Assembly (NCBI RefSeq): GCF_034259105.1
Contig: NZ_CP139478.1
Coordinates: 720,001 to 784,000 of the forward strand
Origin: Limosilactobacillus reuteri
Lineage (GTDB): Bacteria > Bacillota > Bacilli > Lactobacillales > Lactobacillaceae
DNA length: 64,000 nt
Reading direction: 5' to 3'
Part shown: one piece after another, positions 25,617 through 35,570 of the stretch
Position numbering within the stretch: position 1 is the stretch's first letter
Layout: every line of letters begins with the position of its first letter
The notes under the pieces: model-generated
The model's database searches: none
The model's input: only the letters and a program-made list of their open reading frames with translations
Told to the model about the DNA's origin: nothing
Program-made: the position numbers and the translations under genes

Positions 25617-26357
25617 ATGAGTTTGACGGTTGATCAAATTAACAATAAGCAATTTAATACTAAGATGCGGGGTTATAATCCTGAAGAAGTTCAAGAATTT
25701 ATTCAGGAAGTTTCACAAACAGTCCAACAATTAATAACTGAAAATAATAATTTACAAGAGCAAGTACGGGCTAATGATAGCAAGATTAAGTACTTTGCTG
25801 ACTTGAAAGACTCTTTAAATAAGTCAATTTTAGTTGCTCAAGAGGCCGCTGATAAGGTTAAAAATAATGCTAAGCGTGAAGCAGATATTATGATTCGTGA
25901 AGCGCAAAAGCAAGCAACTGATATTGTTTCGGAAGCTAATGATAAGTCAAACCAAGTAATTGAAGATGCTGCTAATTCTACTAAGAAGTTAACAAGTGAA
26001 ACTAATGATCTTCGTAAACAGACTCGGATCTTCCGTCAACGGCTTCAAGTCATGCTTGAATCTCAATTAGAAGTCATTAAGAGTAATGAATGGGACAAGC
26101 TTTTAGAAAATGATGACTTGAGTAAATATGACGAAATTGAAAAAATTTTAGGTAGTCGTCTTGACAGCAGTTCAGCAACCAGTGTAGAATCAACTGCAAC
26201 AACTATTAGTGAAGAACAACCTGTTGAATCAGAACAGCCAGTTGCTTCTGCTGAACAATCAGAAGAGAGTGCACCTGCACAACCAACAGCTGTTAACGAT
26301 GACAAAGGGTCAGATGCACCTGAAACTGTTGTCGTCTTCCCTGATAATAACAAGTAA
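25617..26357 (+). CDS. divIVA: Cell division initiation protein DivIVA
   Basis: A 246-residue polar/septal scaffold that recognises negative membrane curvature. The N-terminal lipid-binding domain (MSLTVDQINNKQFNTKMRGY, NPEEVQEFIQEV) is typical. A long coiled coil runs from about residue 30 to 160. The last 70 residues are a low-complexity Ser/Glu/Pro/Ala tail. RBS GGAGG precedes the ATG. Last division gene of the cluster, followed by the T-box leader of ileS. Confidence 0.94.
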   Translation: MSLTVDQINNKQFNTKMRGYNPEEVQEFIQEVSQTVQQLITENNNLQEQVRANDSKIKYFADLKDSLNKSILVAQEAADKVKNNAKREADIMIREAQKQATDIVSEANDKSNQVIEDAANSTKKLTSETNDLRKQTRIFRQRLQVMLESQLEVIKSNEWDKLLENDDLSKYDEIEKILGSRLDSSSATSVESTATTISEEQPVESEQPVASAEQSEESAPAQPTAVNDDKGSDAPETVVVFPDNNK

Positions 26358-26377
26358 ATCACTAGGATCGTATTTTA

Positions 26378-26622
26378 ATAAAATCGTTGAAGAGAATTGG
26401 AATAATTGTCATAACATTAAAGCGAGTCAACAATTGGTGAGAGGTTGATAATGTTTAACTATTCCTGATCATCTCGGAGTACCTCATTTGAGTTAGTTAG
26501 GATGAGGCGGTTCATTATCGTTATCTAATGACATGAGGAAACTTTAATTTTAAAGTTTTAAATCCGGGTGGTACCGCGAAGAAGCTTCGTCCCAGTAATG
26601 GGAGGAAGCTTTTTTATTATTA
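26378..26622 (+). promoter_or_regulatory. T-box leader of ileS
   Basis: A tRNA-sensing riboswitch. Stem I includes AGCGAG...GGTGAGAGG near 26421-26443. Candidate isoleucine specifier ATC codons occur at 26468-26470 and 26471-26473. The T-box core GGGTGGTACCGCG is at 26566-26578 and is followed by the terminator. Uncharged isoleucine tRNA would pair with the T-box bulge and let transcription go on into ileS. The exact 5' end and specifier choice are not proven. Confidence 0.92.
26582..26616 (+). terminator. T-box terminator of ileS
   Basis: AAGCTTCGTCCC pairs with GGGAGGAAGCTT and is followed by T residues. The left arm overlaps the T-box antiterminator region. Confidence 0.88.
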
Positions 26623-26654
26623 AAATACAAGAATTAATGAAAGGGGTAGTTACA

Positions 26655-29450
26655 ATGCGTGTTAAAGATACGTTAAACCTTGGCCGTACTAAATTTCCAA
26701 TGCGCGGAAAGTTACCTGTAACTGAGGCACAACGGGAACAGCTATGGGAAGAAAATAAAGTTTATGAACTACGACAAAAATTAAATGAAGGAAAGCCTAC
26801 TTTTGTTTTACATGATGGGCCTCCATATGCTAACGGTAATATTCACATTGGCCACGCTATGAACAAGATTTCTAAAGATTTTATTGTGCGCTATAAGTCA
26901 ATGTCTGGCTACCGGGCACCTTATGTTCCTGGTTGGGATACTCACGGATTGCCAATTGAACACCAATTGACTAAGTCCGGTTACGACCGTAAGAAGATGA
27001 GCTTAACTGAATTCCGTGATCTTTGTCGGGAATATGCCCTTAAGCAAGTTGATAAGCAACGGACTGACTTTAAGCGGTTAGGTGTAAGTGGTGAATGGGA
27101 TCATCCATACCTTACCCTTGATAAAGAATTTGAAGCTGCTCAAATTCGGGTATTCGGTGAATTCGCTAAGAAAGGCCTATTATACCAAGCTAAGAAGCCA
27201 GTTTACTGGTCATGGTCTTCAGAATCAGCCTTAGCAGAAGCCGAAGTTGAATATCATGATGTTGTTGCCAAAACAGCCTTCTTTGTAGAGCAAATTAAAG
27301 ATGGCAAAGGCCGTTTAGATAATGATACATATTTAGTTGTATGGACGACAACACCATGGACTGTTCCTGCTTCTGAGGCAGTTGCAGTTAATCCAAAGTT
27401 TGATTACTCTGTTGTAAAGCCAGCAAATGATGACCGGAAATTTGTTGTTGCAACAGATCTGCTTGAGAAATTAGCGGAAAAACTTGGCTGGGAAGATTAT
27501 GAAGTTGTTGATCATTTAATGGGTCAAGAATTTGAAGGGATGACTACTCAACACCCATACCTTGATCGTGATCTTCTTGTTGGTTTAGCAGATTATGTTA
27601 CTGCTGATGCTGGTACTGGCCTTGTTCACACTGCTCCTGGATATGGGGATGATGATTACAACTTTGGTAAAAAGTATGACTTGCCAATTTTTGCCCCAAT
27701 CAATGATCAAGGTGTTTTAACCAAGGAAAACGGTGAAGGCTTTGAAGGGGTATTCTACCAAGATGCTGATGATGTATCTCTTCAAAAGCTAGAAGAAAAC
27801 AATGCTTTACTTCTTCAAGAGCCATTACAACACAGTTACCCATTTGATTGGCGGACAAAGCAACCAATCATCTTCCGGGCAACTGATCAATGGTTTGTAT
27901 CAATTGAAAAGATGCGTCAAAATATTTTAGATGCCTTAGAAGACGTTAAGTACCACCCAGAATGGGGAAAGGTTCGTCTTCGCAATATGATCAAAGACCG
28001 TGGTGATTGGGTAATTTCTCGTCAACGTGTTTGGGGTGTACCTCTACCAATCTTCTATGCTGAAGATGGCACACCAATCATGGAAGAAGAAACAATCAAC
28101 CATGTAGCAGAATTATTTGCTAAGTATGGTTCTAATGTTTGGTTTGAACGTAAAGCAAAAGATCTTTTGCCAGAAGGATACACTAATGAACATTCTCCTA
28201 ATGGTAAGTTCACTAAGGAAACTGACATTATGGACGTATGGTTTGATTCTGGTTCATCACACCAAGGGGTATTAGCTGAACGTGATTATTTAACATACCC
28301 AGCGGACCTTTACCTTGAAGGATCTGACCAATACCGTGGTTGGTTTAACTCTAGTTTGATTACCAGTGTTGTATGTTCAGGACATGCGCCATATAAGGAA
28401 ATCGTTTCTCAAGGGTTCACACTTGATAAGCGCGGTAACAAGATGAGTAAATCTCAAGGTAACGTTATCGATCCAAATAAGGTTGTTCAACAAATGGGTG
28501 CGGAAATTATCCGGTTATGGGTAATGAGTGCTGATACTTCAGCTGATGTTCGTGTATCGATGGGAACATTCCAACAGATTTCTGAAGCATATCGTAAGTT
28601 GAGAAATACGTTCCGCTTCTTACTTGCTAATACTAGTGACTTCAATCCTGAAGAAAATACTGTTTCTTATGAGAAATTACAATCGGTAGACAAGTACATG
28701 TTGGTTAAACTTAACCACTTCTTGAAGACAATGCGGGAAGATTTTGATAACTATGACTTTCTTGATGCTTATAAGGTATTGATCAATTTTGTAAACAATG
28801 ATCTTTCAGCTTTCTACATGAACATTGCTAAAGATGTGCTCTATATTGAGGCTGAAAATTCAGAAGTTCGGCGGTCAATGCAAACTGTCTTCTATGATAT
28901 CCTTTTGACACTTGTTAAGCTTCTTACACCAATCCTTCCTCACACTACAGAAGAAGTATGGAGCTACATGAATGAACTGGAAGATTTTGTTCAATTAACT
29001 GAAATTCCAGATCCACGGACATTCGCTGGTGAAGAAGAACTATTGAGCAAGTGGGATGACTTTATGGGAGTACGTTCACATGTTCTGAAGAGTCTTGAAG
29101 AGGCACGGAATGCTAAGCTAATCGGTAAATCACTTGAAGCTCAAGTTGATCTTTACTTAACCGATGACCAAAAGCAATTACTTGATAGTCTTAATGAAAA
29201 CATTCAATTATTGCTAGGGGTTTCTGCTCTTCATGTACATCCAGCTGATGAAGCGCCTTCTGATGCTGACCAATACAACGATGGGGTAGCAGTTAAGGTT
29301 ATAACTGCTAATGGTGAAACTTGTGCTCGTTGTCGCATGGTTAAGGAAGATGTTGGCAGTGATCCAGCATATCCTGAATTATGTGCTCGCTGTGCTGCGA
29401 TTGTTCGGGAAAACTTCCCTGAAACAGCAGAAGATGGTTTAGAAGAATAA
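26655..29450 (+). CDS. ileS: Isoleucyl-tRNA synthetase
   Basis: A 931-residue class I synthetase that charges isoleucine tRNA. HIGH is at residues 64-67 and KMSKS at 596-600. The editing (CP1) domain contains [16 protein letters not shown]-terminal zinc finger uses two CARC motifs (Cys890/893 and Cys910/913). The ATG at 26655 follows GAAAGGGG; an in-frame GTG at 26568 lies within the T-box core and is rejected. Expression is controlled by the leader directly upstream. A terminator follows. Confidence 0.96.
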   Translation: MRVKDTLNLGRTKFPMRGKLPVTEAQREQLWEENKVYELRQKLNEGKPTFVLHDGPPYANGNIHIGHAMNKISKDFIVRYKSMSGYRAPYVPGWDTHGLPIEHQLTKSGYDRKKMSLTEFRDLCREYALKQVDKQRTDFKRLGVSGEWDHPYLTLDKEFEAAQIRVFGEFAKKGLLYQAKKPVYWSWSSESALAEAEVEYHDVVAKTAFFVEQIKDGKGRLDNDTYLVVWTTTPWTVPASEAVAVNPKFDYSVVKPANDDRKFVVATDLLEKLAEKLGWEDYEVVDHLMGQEFEGMTTQHPYLDRDLLVGLADYVTADAGTGLVHTAPGYGDDDYNFGKKYDLPIFAPINDQGVLTKENGEGFEGVFYQDADDVSLQKLEENNALLLQEPLQHSYPFDWRTKQPIIFRATDQWFVSIEKMRQNILDALEDVKYHPEWGKVRLRNMIKDRGDWVISRQRVWGVPLPIFYAEDGTPIMEEETINHVAELFAKYGSNVWFERKAKDLLPEGYTNEHSPNGKFTKETDIMDVWFDSGSSHQGVLAERDYLTYPADLYLEGSDQYRGWFNSSLITSVVCSGHAPYKEIVSQGFTLDKRGNKMSKSQGNVIDPNKVVQQMGAEIIRLWVMSADTSADVRVSMGTFQQISEAYRKLRNTFRFLLANTSDFNPEENTVSYEKLQSVDKYMLVKLNHFLKTMREDFDNYDFLDAYKVLINFVNNDLSAFYMNIAKDVLYIEAENSEVRRSMQTVFYDILLTLVKLLTPILPHTTEEVWSYMNELEDFVQLTEIPDPRTFAGEEELLSKWDDFMGVRSHVLKSLEEARNAKLIGKSLEAQVDLYLTDDQKQLLDSLNENIQLLLGVSALHVHPADEAPSDADQYNDGVAVKVITANGETCARCRMVKEDVGSDPAYPELCARCAAIVRENFPETAEDGLEE

Positions 29451-29510
29451 TAATCTCTAAAAAAACGGGTTTTCGTTATCCGGTAAATGACAATTATTTT
29501 TAAGCGGTGT

Positions 29511-29548
29511 AAAATACCAAGTGACACTTGTTGCTTGGTATTTTATTA
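29511..29548 (+). terminator. Terminator after ileS
   Basis: The 11-bp stem AAAATACCAAG/CTTGGTATTTT, with a nested CAAGTG/CACTTG alternative, is followed by ATT-rich sequence. It lies just upstream of the cold-shock gene. Confidence 0.75.
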
Positions 29549-29563
29549 TGGAGTTGGTAAAAA

Positions 29564-29767
29564 ATGCTCAAAGGAAAAGTAAAAAGTTTTGACGAACAAA
29601 AAGGATGGGGCTTTATTACAGTTCCTCATGAAGGAGAAATTTTTGTTCATTATAGTGGAATCGAAGGAACGCGTCGTCGCATCCTTCACCCTGATGAAGA
29701 GGTCTCATTAGTAATTGTTCAAGGACAAAAGGGACCGCAAGCAGCACATGTTCGTGTTTTAAGATAA
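29564..29767 (+). CDS. Cold-shock-domain protein
   Basis: A 67-residue single-domain OB-fold protein that binds single-stranded RNA or DNA. RNP1 is KGWGFI (residues 13-18) and RNP2 is IFVHYS (26-31). It is slightly divergent from the main Csp proteins (GTRRRILHPDEEV in the C-terminal half), so the housekeeping CspA-type role is uncertain. RBS GGAG lies 10 bases before the ATG. The next gene starts 12 bases downstream. Confidence 0.88.
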   Translation: MLKGKVKSFDEQKGWGFITVPHEGEIFVHYSGIEGTRRRILHPDEEVSLVIVQGQKGPQAAHVRVLR

Positions 29768-29779
29768 GGATGGGTTCTA

Positions 29780-30331
29780 ATGGAATTTGAAGAGCGACCA
29801 ATAAGTAGTAAAACAGTTTTTCACGGCCATTTAATCGATGTTGAAGTACAGCAAGTTATCACCCCACATGGTAATAAAACACAACGAGAAATCGTCCACC
29901 ATGCACCAGCAATTGCGATTTTGGCTTTGACGGCTGATAATAAAATGATTCTTGAAAAACAATGGCGCGCACCAATTGCGAAAACAACCCTTGAAATTCC
30001 TGCGGGGAAGCTCGACCAACGGGATGCTGATAATGCTCTTCATGCGGCTAAACGTGAATTAAATGAAGAAACAAGGTATGAAGCAACAAGTTTAAAAAAG
30101 ATTTCTTCATTTTATACTTCTGTTGGTTGTATGGATGAATACATGACTCTTTATTTGGCCACGGGATTAAAACGGGTTAGCAATGAGCTGCCGCAAGATC
30201 AAGATGAACAATTGATGTTAAAAGAAGTAACTTTACCACAAGCGCTTGAAATGATTGATCAAGGCGAAATTGAAGATGCTAAGACAATCATGGCAATCTA
30301 TTACTGGCAAGGAATGAACAACCGTGGATAA
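29780..30331 (+). CDS. Nudix hydrolase, ADP-ribose pyrophosphatase type
   Basis: A 183-residue Nudix enzyme. The Nudix box is at about 75-98 (GKLDQ...AAKRELNEETRYEA), with the RE..EE metal-binding residues intact. The N-terminal part (FHGHLIDVEVQQVITPHGNK, EKQWRAPI) matches ADP-ribose pyrophosphatases, which split ADP-ribose to AMP and ribose 5-phosphate. The substrate is family-based. It is probably co-transcribed with the next two genes; the following gene overlaps it by eight bases. Confidence 0.9.
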   Translation: MEFEERPISSKTVFHGHLIDVEVQQVITPHGNKTQREIVHHAPAIAILALTADNKMILEKQWRAPIAKTTLEIPAGKLDQRDADNALHAAKRELNEETRYEATSLKKISSFYTSVGCMDEYMTLYLATGLKRVSNELPQDQDEQLMLKEVTLPQALEMIDQGEIEDAKTIMAIYYWQGMNNRG

Positions 30332-30593
30332 TAAACAACAAGATGAGCAACAATCACGTATGTCACGTAGTCAATATCGTCAACAGCAACGTCAGACTGA
30401 ACAACAACCTATTAATGAAGCAACAGAAAATACAACTGATCAACCTTATAGTCGCGAAGCAGTTGCTAGTCAACGTCATGACGAAACAGTGGCAGAAAAA
30501 ACGGCGCGCTTGAAACGTCGCTTAAATATTGCAATCATTGCTTTGATTGTAGCAATTATTATTGTTTACTTAATACTATTTTATCTTGGATAG
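30324..30593 (+). CDS. Small single-span membrane protein, unknown function
   Basis: An 89-residue protein. The first 60 residues are very polar and Gln/Arg/Glu-rich (SRMSRSQYRQQQRQTEQQ). One C-terminal membrane helix follows (LNIAIIALIVAIIIVYLILF). The GTG start lies inside the Nudix gene (8-base overlap), which suggests coupled translation. Similar small proteins occur at this place between the Nudix and MTA nucleosidase genes in lactobacilli, as I recall. No function can be given. Confidence 0.75.
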   Translation: MDNKQQDEQQSRMSRSQYRQQQRQTEQQPINEATENTTDQPYSREAVASQRHDETVAEKTARLKRRLNIAIIALIVAIIIVYLILFYLG

Positions 30594-30608
30594 AAAAAGG
30601 AGAAAAAT

Positions 30609-31304
30609 ATGCGATTTGGAATTATCTGTGCAATGCCTGAAGAAATTAAAGAATTAACTGCAAAGTTATCCGATAAACAAGAAAAGAAAATTGGTGGTAA
30701 ATCCTACCTTTTCGGTAAAATCAATAATCAAGATGTTGTATTAGTAGAATCTGGAATTGGTAAAGTGGAAGCTGGGATTACTACTGAACATTTAATTACC
30801 GATTGTGGGGCAGATGTTGTAATTAATTCTGGATCAGCTGGTGGAATTGGTGAAGGGTTACATGTTGGTGATATTGTAATTTCAACTGAAACGGCCTACC
30901 ATGATGTTGATGCAACTGCATTTAATTACCGTTATGGCCAACTCCCAGGAAAAGAACCACGCTTTAAGGCTTCTGACCAATGGGGAGAAGCCTTAGAAAA
31001 AGCCGGCGAAAAGACTGGCTTAAATGTAAAACGAGGATTAATTGTTTCTGGTGATCAATTTATTGCAAGTTCAGAAGCAATTAAAGAGATTTTGAATAAT
31101 TTCCCTGATGCACTTTCTAGTGAAATGGAAGGGGCAGCGGTTGGACAAGTTGCCACTGACCACCAAATTCCATATGTGGTAGTTCGGGCAATGTCTGATA
31201 TAGGTGATGAAGATGCCGGCGTTAGTTTTGACGACTTTATTATTGATGCCGGAAAACGCTCTGCAAACATGCTTCTTCAGCTCTTTGCAGATTTAGATAA
31301 GTAA
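30609..31304 (+). CDS. mtnN: 5'-methylthioadenosine/S-adenosylhomocysteine nucleosidase
   Basis: A 231-residue enzyme that cleaves adenine from MTA and SAH, by-products of SAM-dependent reactions. The start IGIICAMPEEI-like segment (FGIICAMPEEIKEL) is typical. ESGIGKVEAG, NSGSAGGI and SSEMEGAAVGQVA with the downstream VRAMSDIGDEDAG hold the purine- and ribose-binding residues and the catalytic Asp. Length is normal. RBS AAAGGAG precedes the ATG. In this neighbourhood it feeds sulfur/methyl recycling. Confidence 0.94.
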   Translation: MRFGIICAMPEEIKELTAKLSDKQEKKIGGKSYLFGKINNQDVVLVESGIGKVEAGITTEHLITDCGADVVINSGSAGGIGEGLHVGDIVISTETAYHDVDATAFNYRYGQLPGKEPRFKASDQWGEALEKAGEKTGLNVKRGLIVSGDQFIASSEAIKEILNNFPDALSSEMEGAAVGQVATDHQIPYVVVRAMSDIGDEDAGVSFDDFIIDAGKRSANMLLQLFADLDK

Positions 31305-31323
31305 ATGGAAGGATGAAAAACTC

Positions 31324-32478
31324 GTGAGTGAGATTTATTTGGATAATGCAGCAACAACCCCAATGACCCCAGAAGTGATTGCGGAAGTGACTAAACAAAT
31401 GCAAGAATCATGGGGGAATGCCTCAACTGGTTACTCTTATGGGCGTCATGCCAAACTTGTAATGGAAGATAGTCGTCACATTCTTGCCCAAAGCATTAAT
31501 GCTAATGATAATGAGATTATTTTTACCAGTGGGGGGACTGAAAGTGATAATACTGCTATTATCCAAACTGCTTTTAAACGGCAGAATCTTGGTAAGCATA
31601 TTATTACAACTACCATTGAGCATGAGGCAGTCTTAAAACCCCTCTATTTTTTAGAAGAACATGGCTTTGAGGTAACCTATTTACCAGTTGATGAAAATGG
31701 TAATATCTCAATTGATGATTTTAAGGCCGCTCTTCGTGATGATACGATTTTAGTAACCATTATGATGGAAAACAATGAAGTGGGTAGTCAAATGCCTATC
31801 CATGAGATTGGGGAAATTTTGAAAGACCATCAAGCATGGTTCCATACGGATGCAGTTCAAGCATATGGACTGTTGCCAATTGATGTTAAAGCTGACCACA
31901 TTGATATGCTTTCAACATCGGCCCATAAGATTAATGGTCCAAAGATGATAGGATTTTTGTATCGTCGTGATGGCATTAGTTTTCCAAGCTTTATTAAGGG
32001 TGGAGACCAAGAAACTAAACGCCGTGCAGGGACTGAAAATGTACCTGGAATTGCTGGTTTTGCTAAAGCGGTAGAATTAAACACGCCGGAAGTAAAAGAA
32101 GAACGGCGTGAGCGTTATTATACCTTTAAGCAAAAGATCGTTAACGCGCTAAAGGAAAATAATGTTGATTTTGAAATTAATGGACAAATCAACAAAACCC
32201 ACGTGCTTAACTTATGGTTTAAAGGAATTTCAACTTATGTTATCCAGACAGATTTAGACCTTGCTGGCATCGCAGTCTCTGGTGGTTCTGCATGTACAGC
32301 GGGTAGTATTGAGCCTTCTCACGTTTTAACAGCGATGTTTAGCGCTGATAGCCCCCGAATTAGTGAATCAATTCGAATTAGTTTTGGTGGGTTAAATACG
32401 GAAGAAGATATTGATCAGTTAATTGCTACGATTGTTAAAACCGTTGAAAACCTAAAGAAAATTAATGGGGACAATTAA
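31324..32478 (+). CDS. Cysteine desulfurase (NifS/IscS family)
   Basis: A 384-residue PLP enzyme that takes sulfur from cysteine onto its own cysteine. The PLP lysine is Lys202 (STSAHKINGPK). The persulfide cysteine is Cys324 in GGSACTAGSIEPSHVL. The N-terminal YLDNAATTP is typical. The start is GTG at 31324. It is followed by a DUF1831 gene and then mnmA, so its sulfur is probably passed to MnmA for 2-thiouridine in tRNA, as in other Firmicutes that pair a dedicated desulfurase with mnmA. That pairing is inference from gene order. Confidence 0.93.
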   Translation: MSEIYLDNAATTPMTPEVIAEVTKQMQESWGNASTGYSYGRHAKLVMEDSRHILAQSINANDNEIIFTSGGTESDNTAIIQTAFKRQNLGKHIITTTIEHEAVLKPLYFLEEHGFEVTYLPVDENGNISIDDFKAALRDDTILVTIMMENNEVGSQMPIHEIGEILKDHQAWFHTDAVQAYGLLPIDVKADHIDMLSTSAHKINGPKMIGFLYRRDGISFPSFIKGGDQETKRRAGTENVPGIAGFAKAVELNTPEVKEERRERYYTFKQKIVNALKENNVDFEINGQINKTHVLNLWFKGISTYVIQTDLDLAGIAVSGGSACTAGSIEPSHVLTAMFSADSPRISESIRISFGGLNTEEDIDQLIATIVKTVENLKKINGDN

Positions 32479-32479
32479 A

Positions 32480-32818
32480 ATGGAATTTACAAAAACAGTA
32501 CAAATTTCTGGTGATAAGGATAAATACACAATTAGCCCAGAGATAAAAAAATATGCTTTGCTTGATTTAGGATTTGAACAGACTAACCGGGGAAACTTTG
32601 AATATTTAGGAAGTCTCGATACTGATAACCCATTTAAACCTGTTGCCCGTCTGCGGATTTTAATTAACAGTGATTTAGACGGTTTTAAAATGGAGACTCT
32701 TTCGGGAAATGGTTTAAGAAAGATTAATATTTTTAATCACCAACGCGCAGCTGAATTTATTCAACAATATCACTATATTTTAGATGAAATGGTTGCCCGG
32801 CAAATATTCACTAAATAA
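32480..32818 (+). CDS. DUF1831-family protein
   Basis: A 112-residue protein recognised as the DUF1831 family, which in lactobacilli lies between the cysteine desulfurase and mnmA. It reads MEFTKTVQISGDKDKY at the start, and includes YEYLGSLDT-like and FKPVARLRILINSDLDGF segments. No catalytic motif is visible. I prefer the ATG at 32480, nine bases after GGGG, directly behind the upstream stop; an in-frame ATG at 32465 would overlap the previous gene. A sulfur-carrier or adaptor role is possible from position only. Confidence 0.8.
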   Translation: MEFTKTVQISGDKDKYTISPEIKKYALLDLGFEQTNRGNFEYLGSLDTDNPFKPVARLRILINSDLDGFKMETLSGNGLRKINIFNHQRAAEFIQQYHYILDEMVARQIFTK

Positions 32819-32830
32819 AAACTGTGCAGG

Positions 32831-32905
32831 GATTGAAATACTCTGGTACAATGGTTATCACTGGATGCATGCGACCTTCAATCGTAGATTATTCCAGAAT
32901 CTATA
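32831..32905 (+). promoter_or_regulatory. mnmA promoter and hairpin-containing leader
   Basis: TGGTACAAT (32844-32852) is an extended -10. GATTGAA (32831-32837) and TTCAATC (32877-32883) form an inverted repeat around it, and TAGATT/AATCTA make a small hairpin at about 32885-32905. This could be an operator or simply chance pairing in AT-rich DNA. Confidence 0.35.
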
Positions 32906-32922
32906 CGAAATGATGGTGATAA

Positions 32923-34059
<1,137 letters not shown>

Positions 34060-34079
34060 TTCATATTTTTTAGACCTTA

Positions 34080-34117
34080 AAGAAGGCAGAGGTAATTTCG
34101 CTTTTGCCTTCTTAAAT
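34080..34117 (+). terminator. Terminator after mnmA
   Basis: AAGAAGGCA (34080-34088) pairs with TGCCTTCTT (34105-34113). The flanks are A/T-rich without a long T-run, so strength is moderate. Confidence 0.6.
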
Positions 34118-34196
34118 ATACATAAAGTAATAACTCTGTGATAAACAATTGCCGCAAACTCTGGTAAGATAGTAAGTAAAAGGGGTAACGACAGAG

Positions 34197-34853
34197 ATGA
34201 CAAAAGTTTATTTAATCCGGCACGGAAAAACGCAATGGAATTTAGAATCCCGTTATCAAGGTGCCAATGGCGATTCACCGTTATTAAAGGATAGTTATCG
34301 CGAAATTGAATTATTAGCAAGTTCTTTACAAAGGATTCCGTTTGAACACGCTTATACTAGTCCTTTAAAGCGTGCGCGCGTAACAGCTCAGGCATTATTG
34401 AACCATTTGAATCCAGAAATCCCATTAACAATTGATAGCCGGTTAAAAGAATTTAATTTAGGCAAAATGGAAGGAATGCGTTTTGAAGATGTTGCGACAA
34501 AATGGCCAGAAGTTTTAAAAAACTTTCGTCATCATCCTGATAAATATGATGAATCATTAGTAGAAGGAGAAAGTTTTCTAGAAGTAATCGCTCGTTTCCG
34601 TGCAGCAATTGAAGAGTATTGTCGCCAGTATCCTAATGGTAATATTCTCGTGATTTCCCACGGAGCTGCCTTGAATGCTGCCATTAATGCATTGATTGGA
34701 ACACCTCTTGCTCACTTGAAAGATCGTGGTGGACTAAGCAATACATCAACGACGATTCTTACTACTAATGATGGTCGTCATTTTGAACTTGAAAAGTGGA
34801 ATGATACATCTTACCTTCACAAGAGCAAGGTTGACCCGACTGATACGATTTAA
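34197..34853 (+). CDS. Histidine phosphatase (phosphoglycerate mutase-like) family protein
   Basis: A 218-residue branch-1 histidine phosphatase. LIRHGKTQWN holds the catalytic His9; the second histidine is in VISHGAALNAAI, and the region YTSPLKRARVTAQ carries the supporting arginine. The gene is more like broad phosphatases than glycolytic PGAM (which is longer). Substrate unknown. An extended -10 (TGGTAAGAT) lies about 25 bases upstream. The TPR gene begins 12 bases after its stop. Confidence 0.88.
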   Translation: MTKVYLIRHGKTQWNLESRYQGANGDSPLLKDSYREIELLASSLQRIPFEHAYTSPLKRARVTAQALLNHLNPEIPLTIDSRLKEFNLGKMEGMRFEDVATKWPEVLKNFRHHPDKYDESLVEGESFLEVIARFRAAIEEYCRQYPNGNILVISHGAALNAAINALIGTPLAHLKDRGGLSNTSTTILTTNDGRHFELEKWNDTSYLHKSKVDPTDTI

Positions 34854-34865
34854 GAGGTGATATTA

Positions 34866-35549
34866 ATGACAGAGAAAAAAGATTTTCGTGATCCTAAGAA
34901 AAAGGAAACAGAAAAATTAGTTCATAAACTAGTTGAAGCAATTGATGAGCACCCAGATAAAGTAAAAAATTATTATGATTTAGGTTCTTTGCTAACCCGG
35001 TTAAATGACTATCAACAAGCAGAAGAACTCTTTATGAAGGCTTTGGGGATTTTTGAGGCAAAGGGCAACAAGGATGCTATGAACCTCTTAAACTACGGTC
35101 TTGGTAACCTTTACTATGAGATTGGCAAAGTTAATGAGGCAATTAAGCTTTACAATAAGATTGATGATCCTAAACTCAAAGCTGATTCTTATCTTATGTT
35201 AGCCCAAAGCTATATGAAAAAGGGACAATACAAGCAAGCAGTTGCTTATGGATTAACTGCCCTTGAATTACGTCCAGACGATCCTGAAATTAATCAGGTA
35301 ATTGGTGATTCATTATTAGCATTAGGTGAATTTAAACAGGCTAAGGCTTACTATGATGCAATTCTAAAGTATCATCCGGGCCGTGCTGATACGCAATTTA
35401 ATCGCGGAATTGTAGCAATGGTTCTTGGTGAGCCATATAAAGACTACCTTGCGCAAGCTAAGCAGTTAGATCCTAACTACTACCATAAGAGTGAGCAACG
35501 ACTTAATGATATTGAAAAAACGCTTCAGGCAACGCAAAAGAAAGATTAG
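34866..35549 (+). CDS. Tetratricopeptide-repeat protein
   Basis: A 227-residue protein made mostly of TPR helices, for instance YYDLGSLLTRLNDYQQAEEL, NYGLGNLYYEIGKVNEAIKL and LALGEFKQAKAYYDAILKYH. No signal peptide or membrane segment is seen, so it is cytosolic. TPR proteins bind other proteins; the partner is unknown. The ATG at 34866 is six bases after GAGGTG. It stands between the phosphatase and recD2 genes, an arrangement I recall from other lactobacilli. Confidence 0.85.
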   Translation: MTEKKDFRDPKKKETEKLVHKLVEAIDEHPDKVKNYYDLGSLLTRLNDYQQAEELFMKALGIFEAKGNKDAMNLLNYGLGNLYYEIGKVNEAIKLYNKIDDPKLKADSYLMLAQSYMKKGQYKQAVAYGLTALELRPDDPEINQVIGDSLLALGEFKQAKAYYDAILKYHPGRADTQFNRGIVAMVLGEPYKDYLAQAKQLDPNYYHKSEQRLNDIEKTLQATQKKD

Positions 35550-35570
35550 CAACATGAAAGGATGACTTCT

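Noticed and set aside
26568..26654. GTG start for ileS inside the T-box
   Set aside because: It lies in the conserved GGGTGGTACC core and has no RBS. The ATG at 26655 has one and gives the normal N-terminus.
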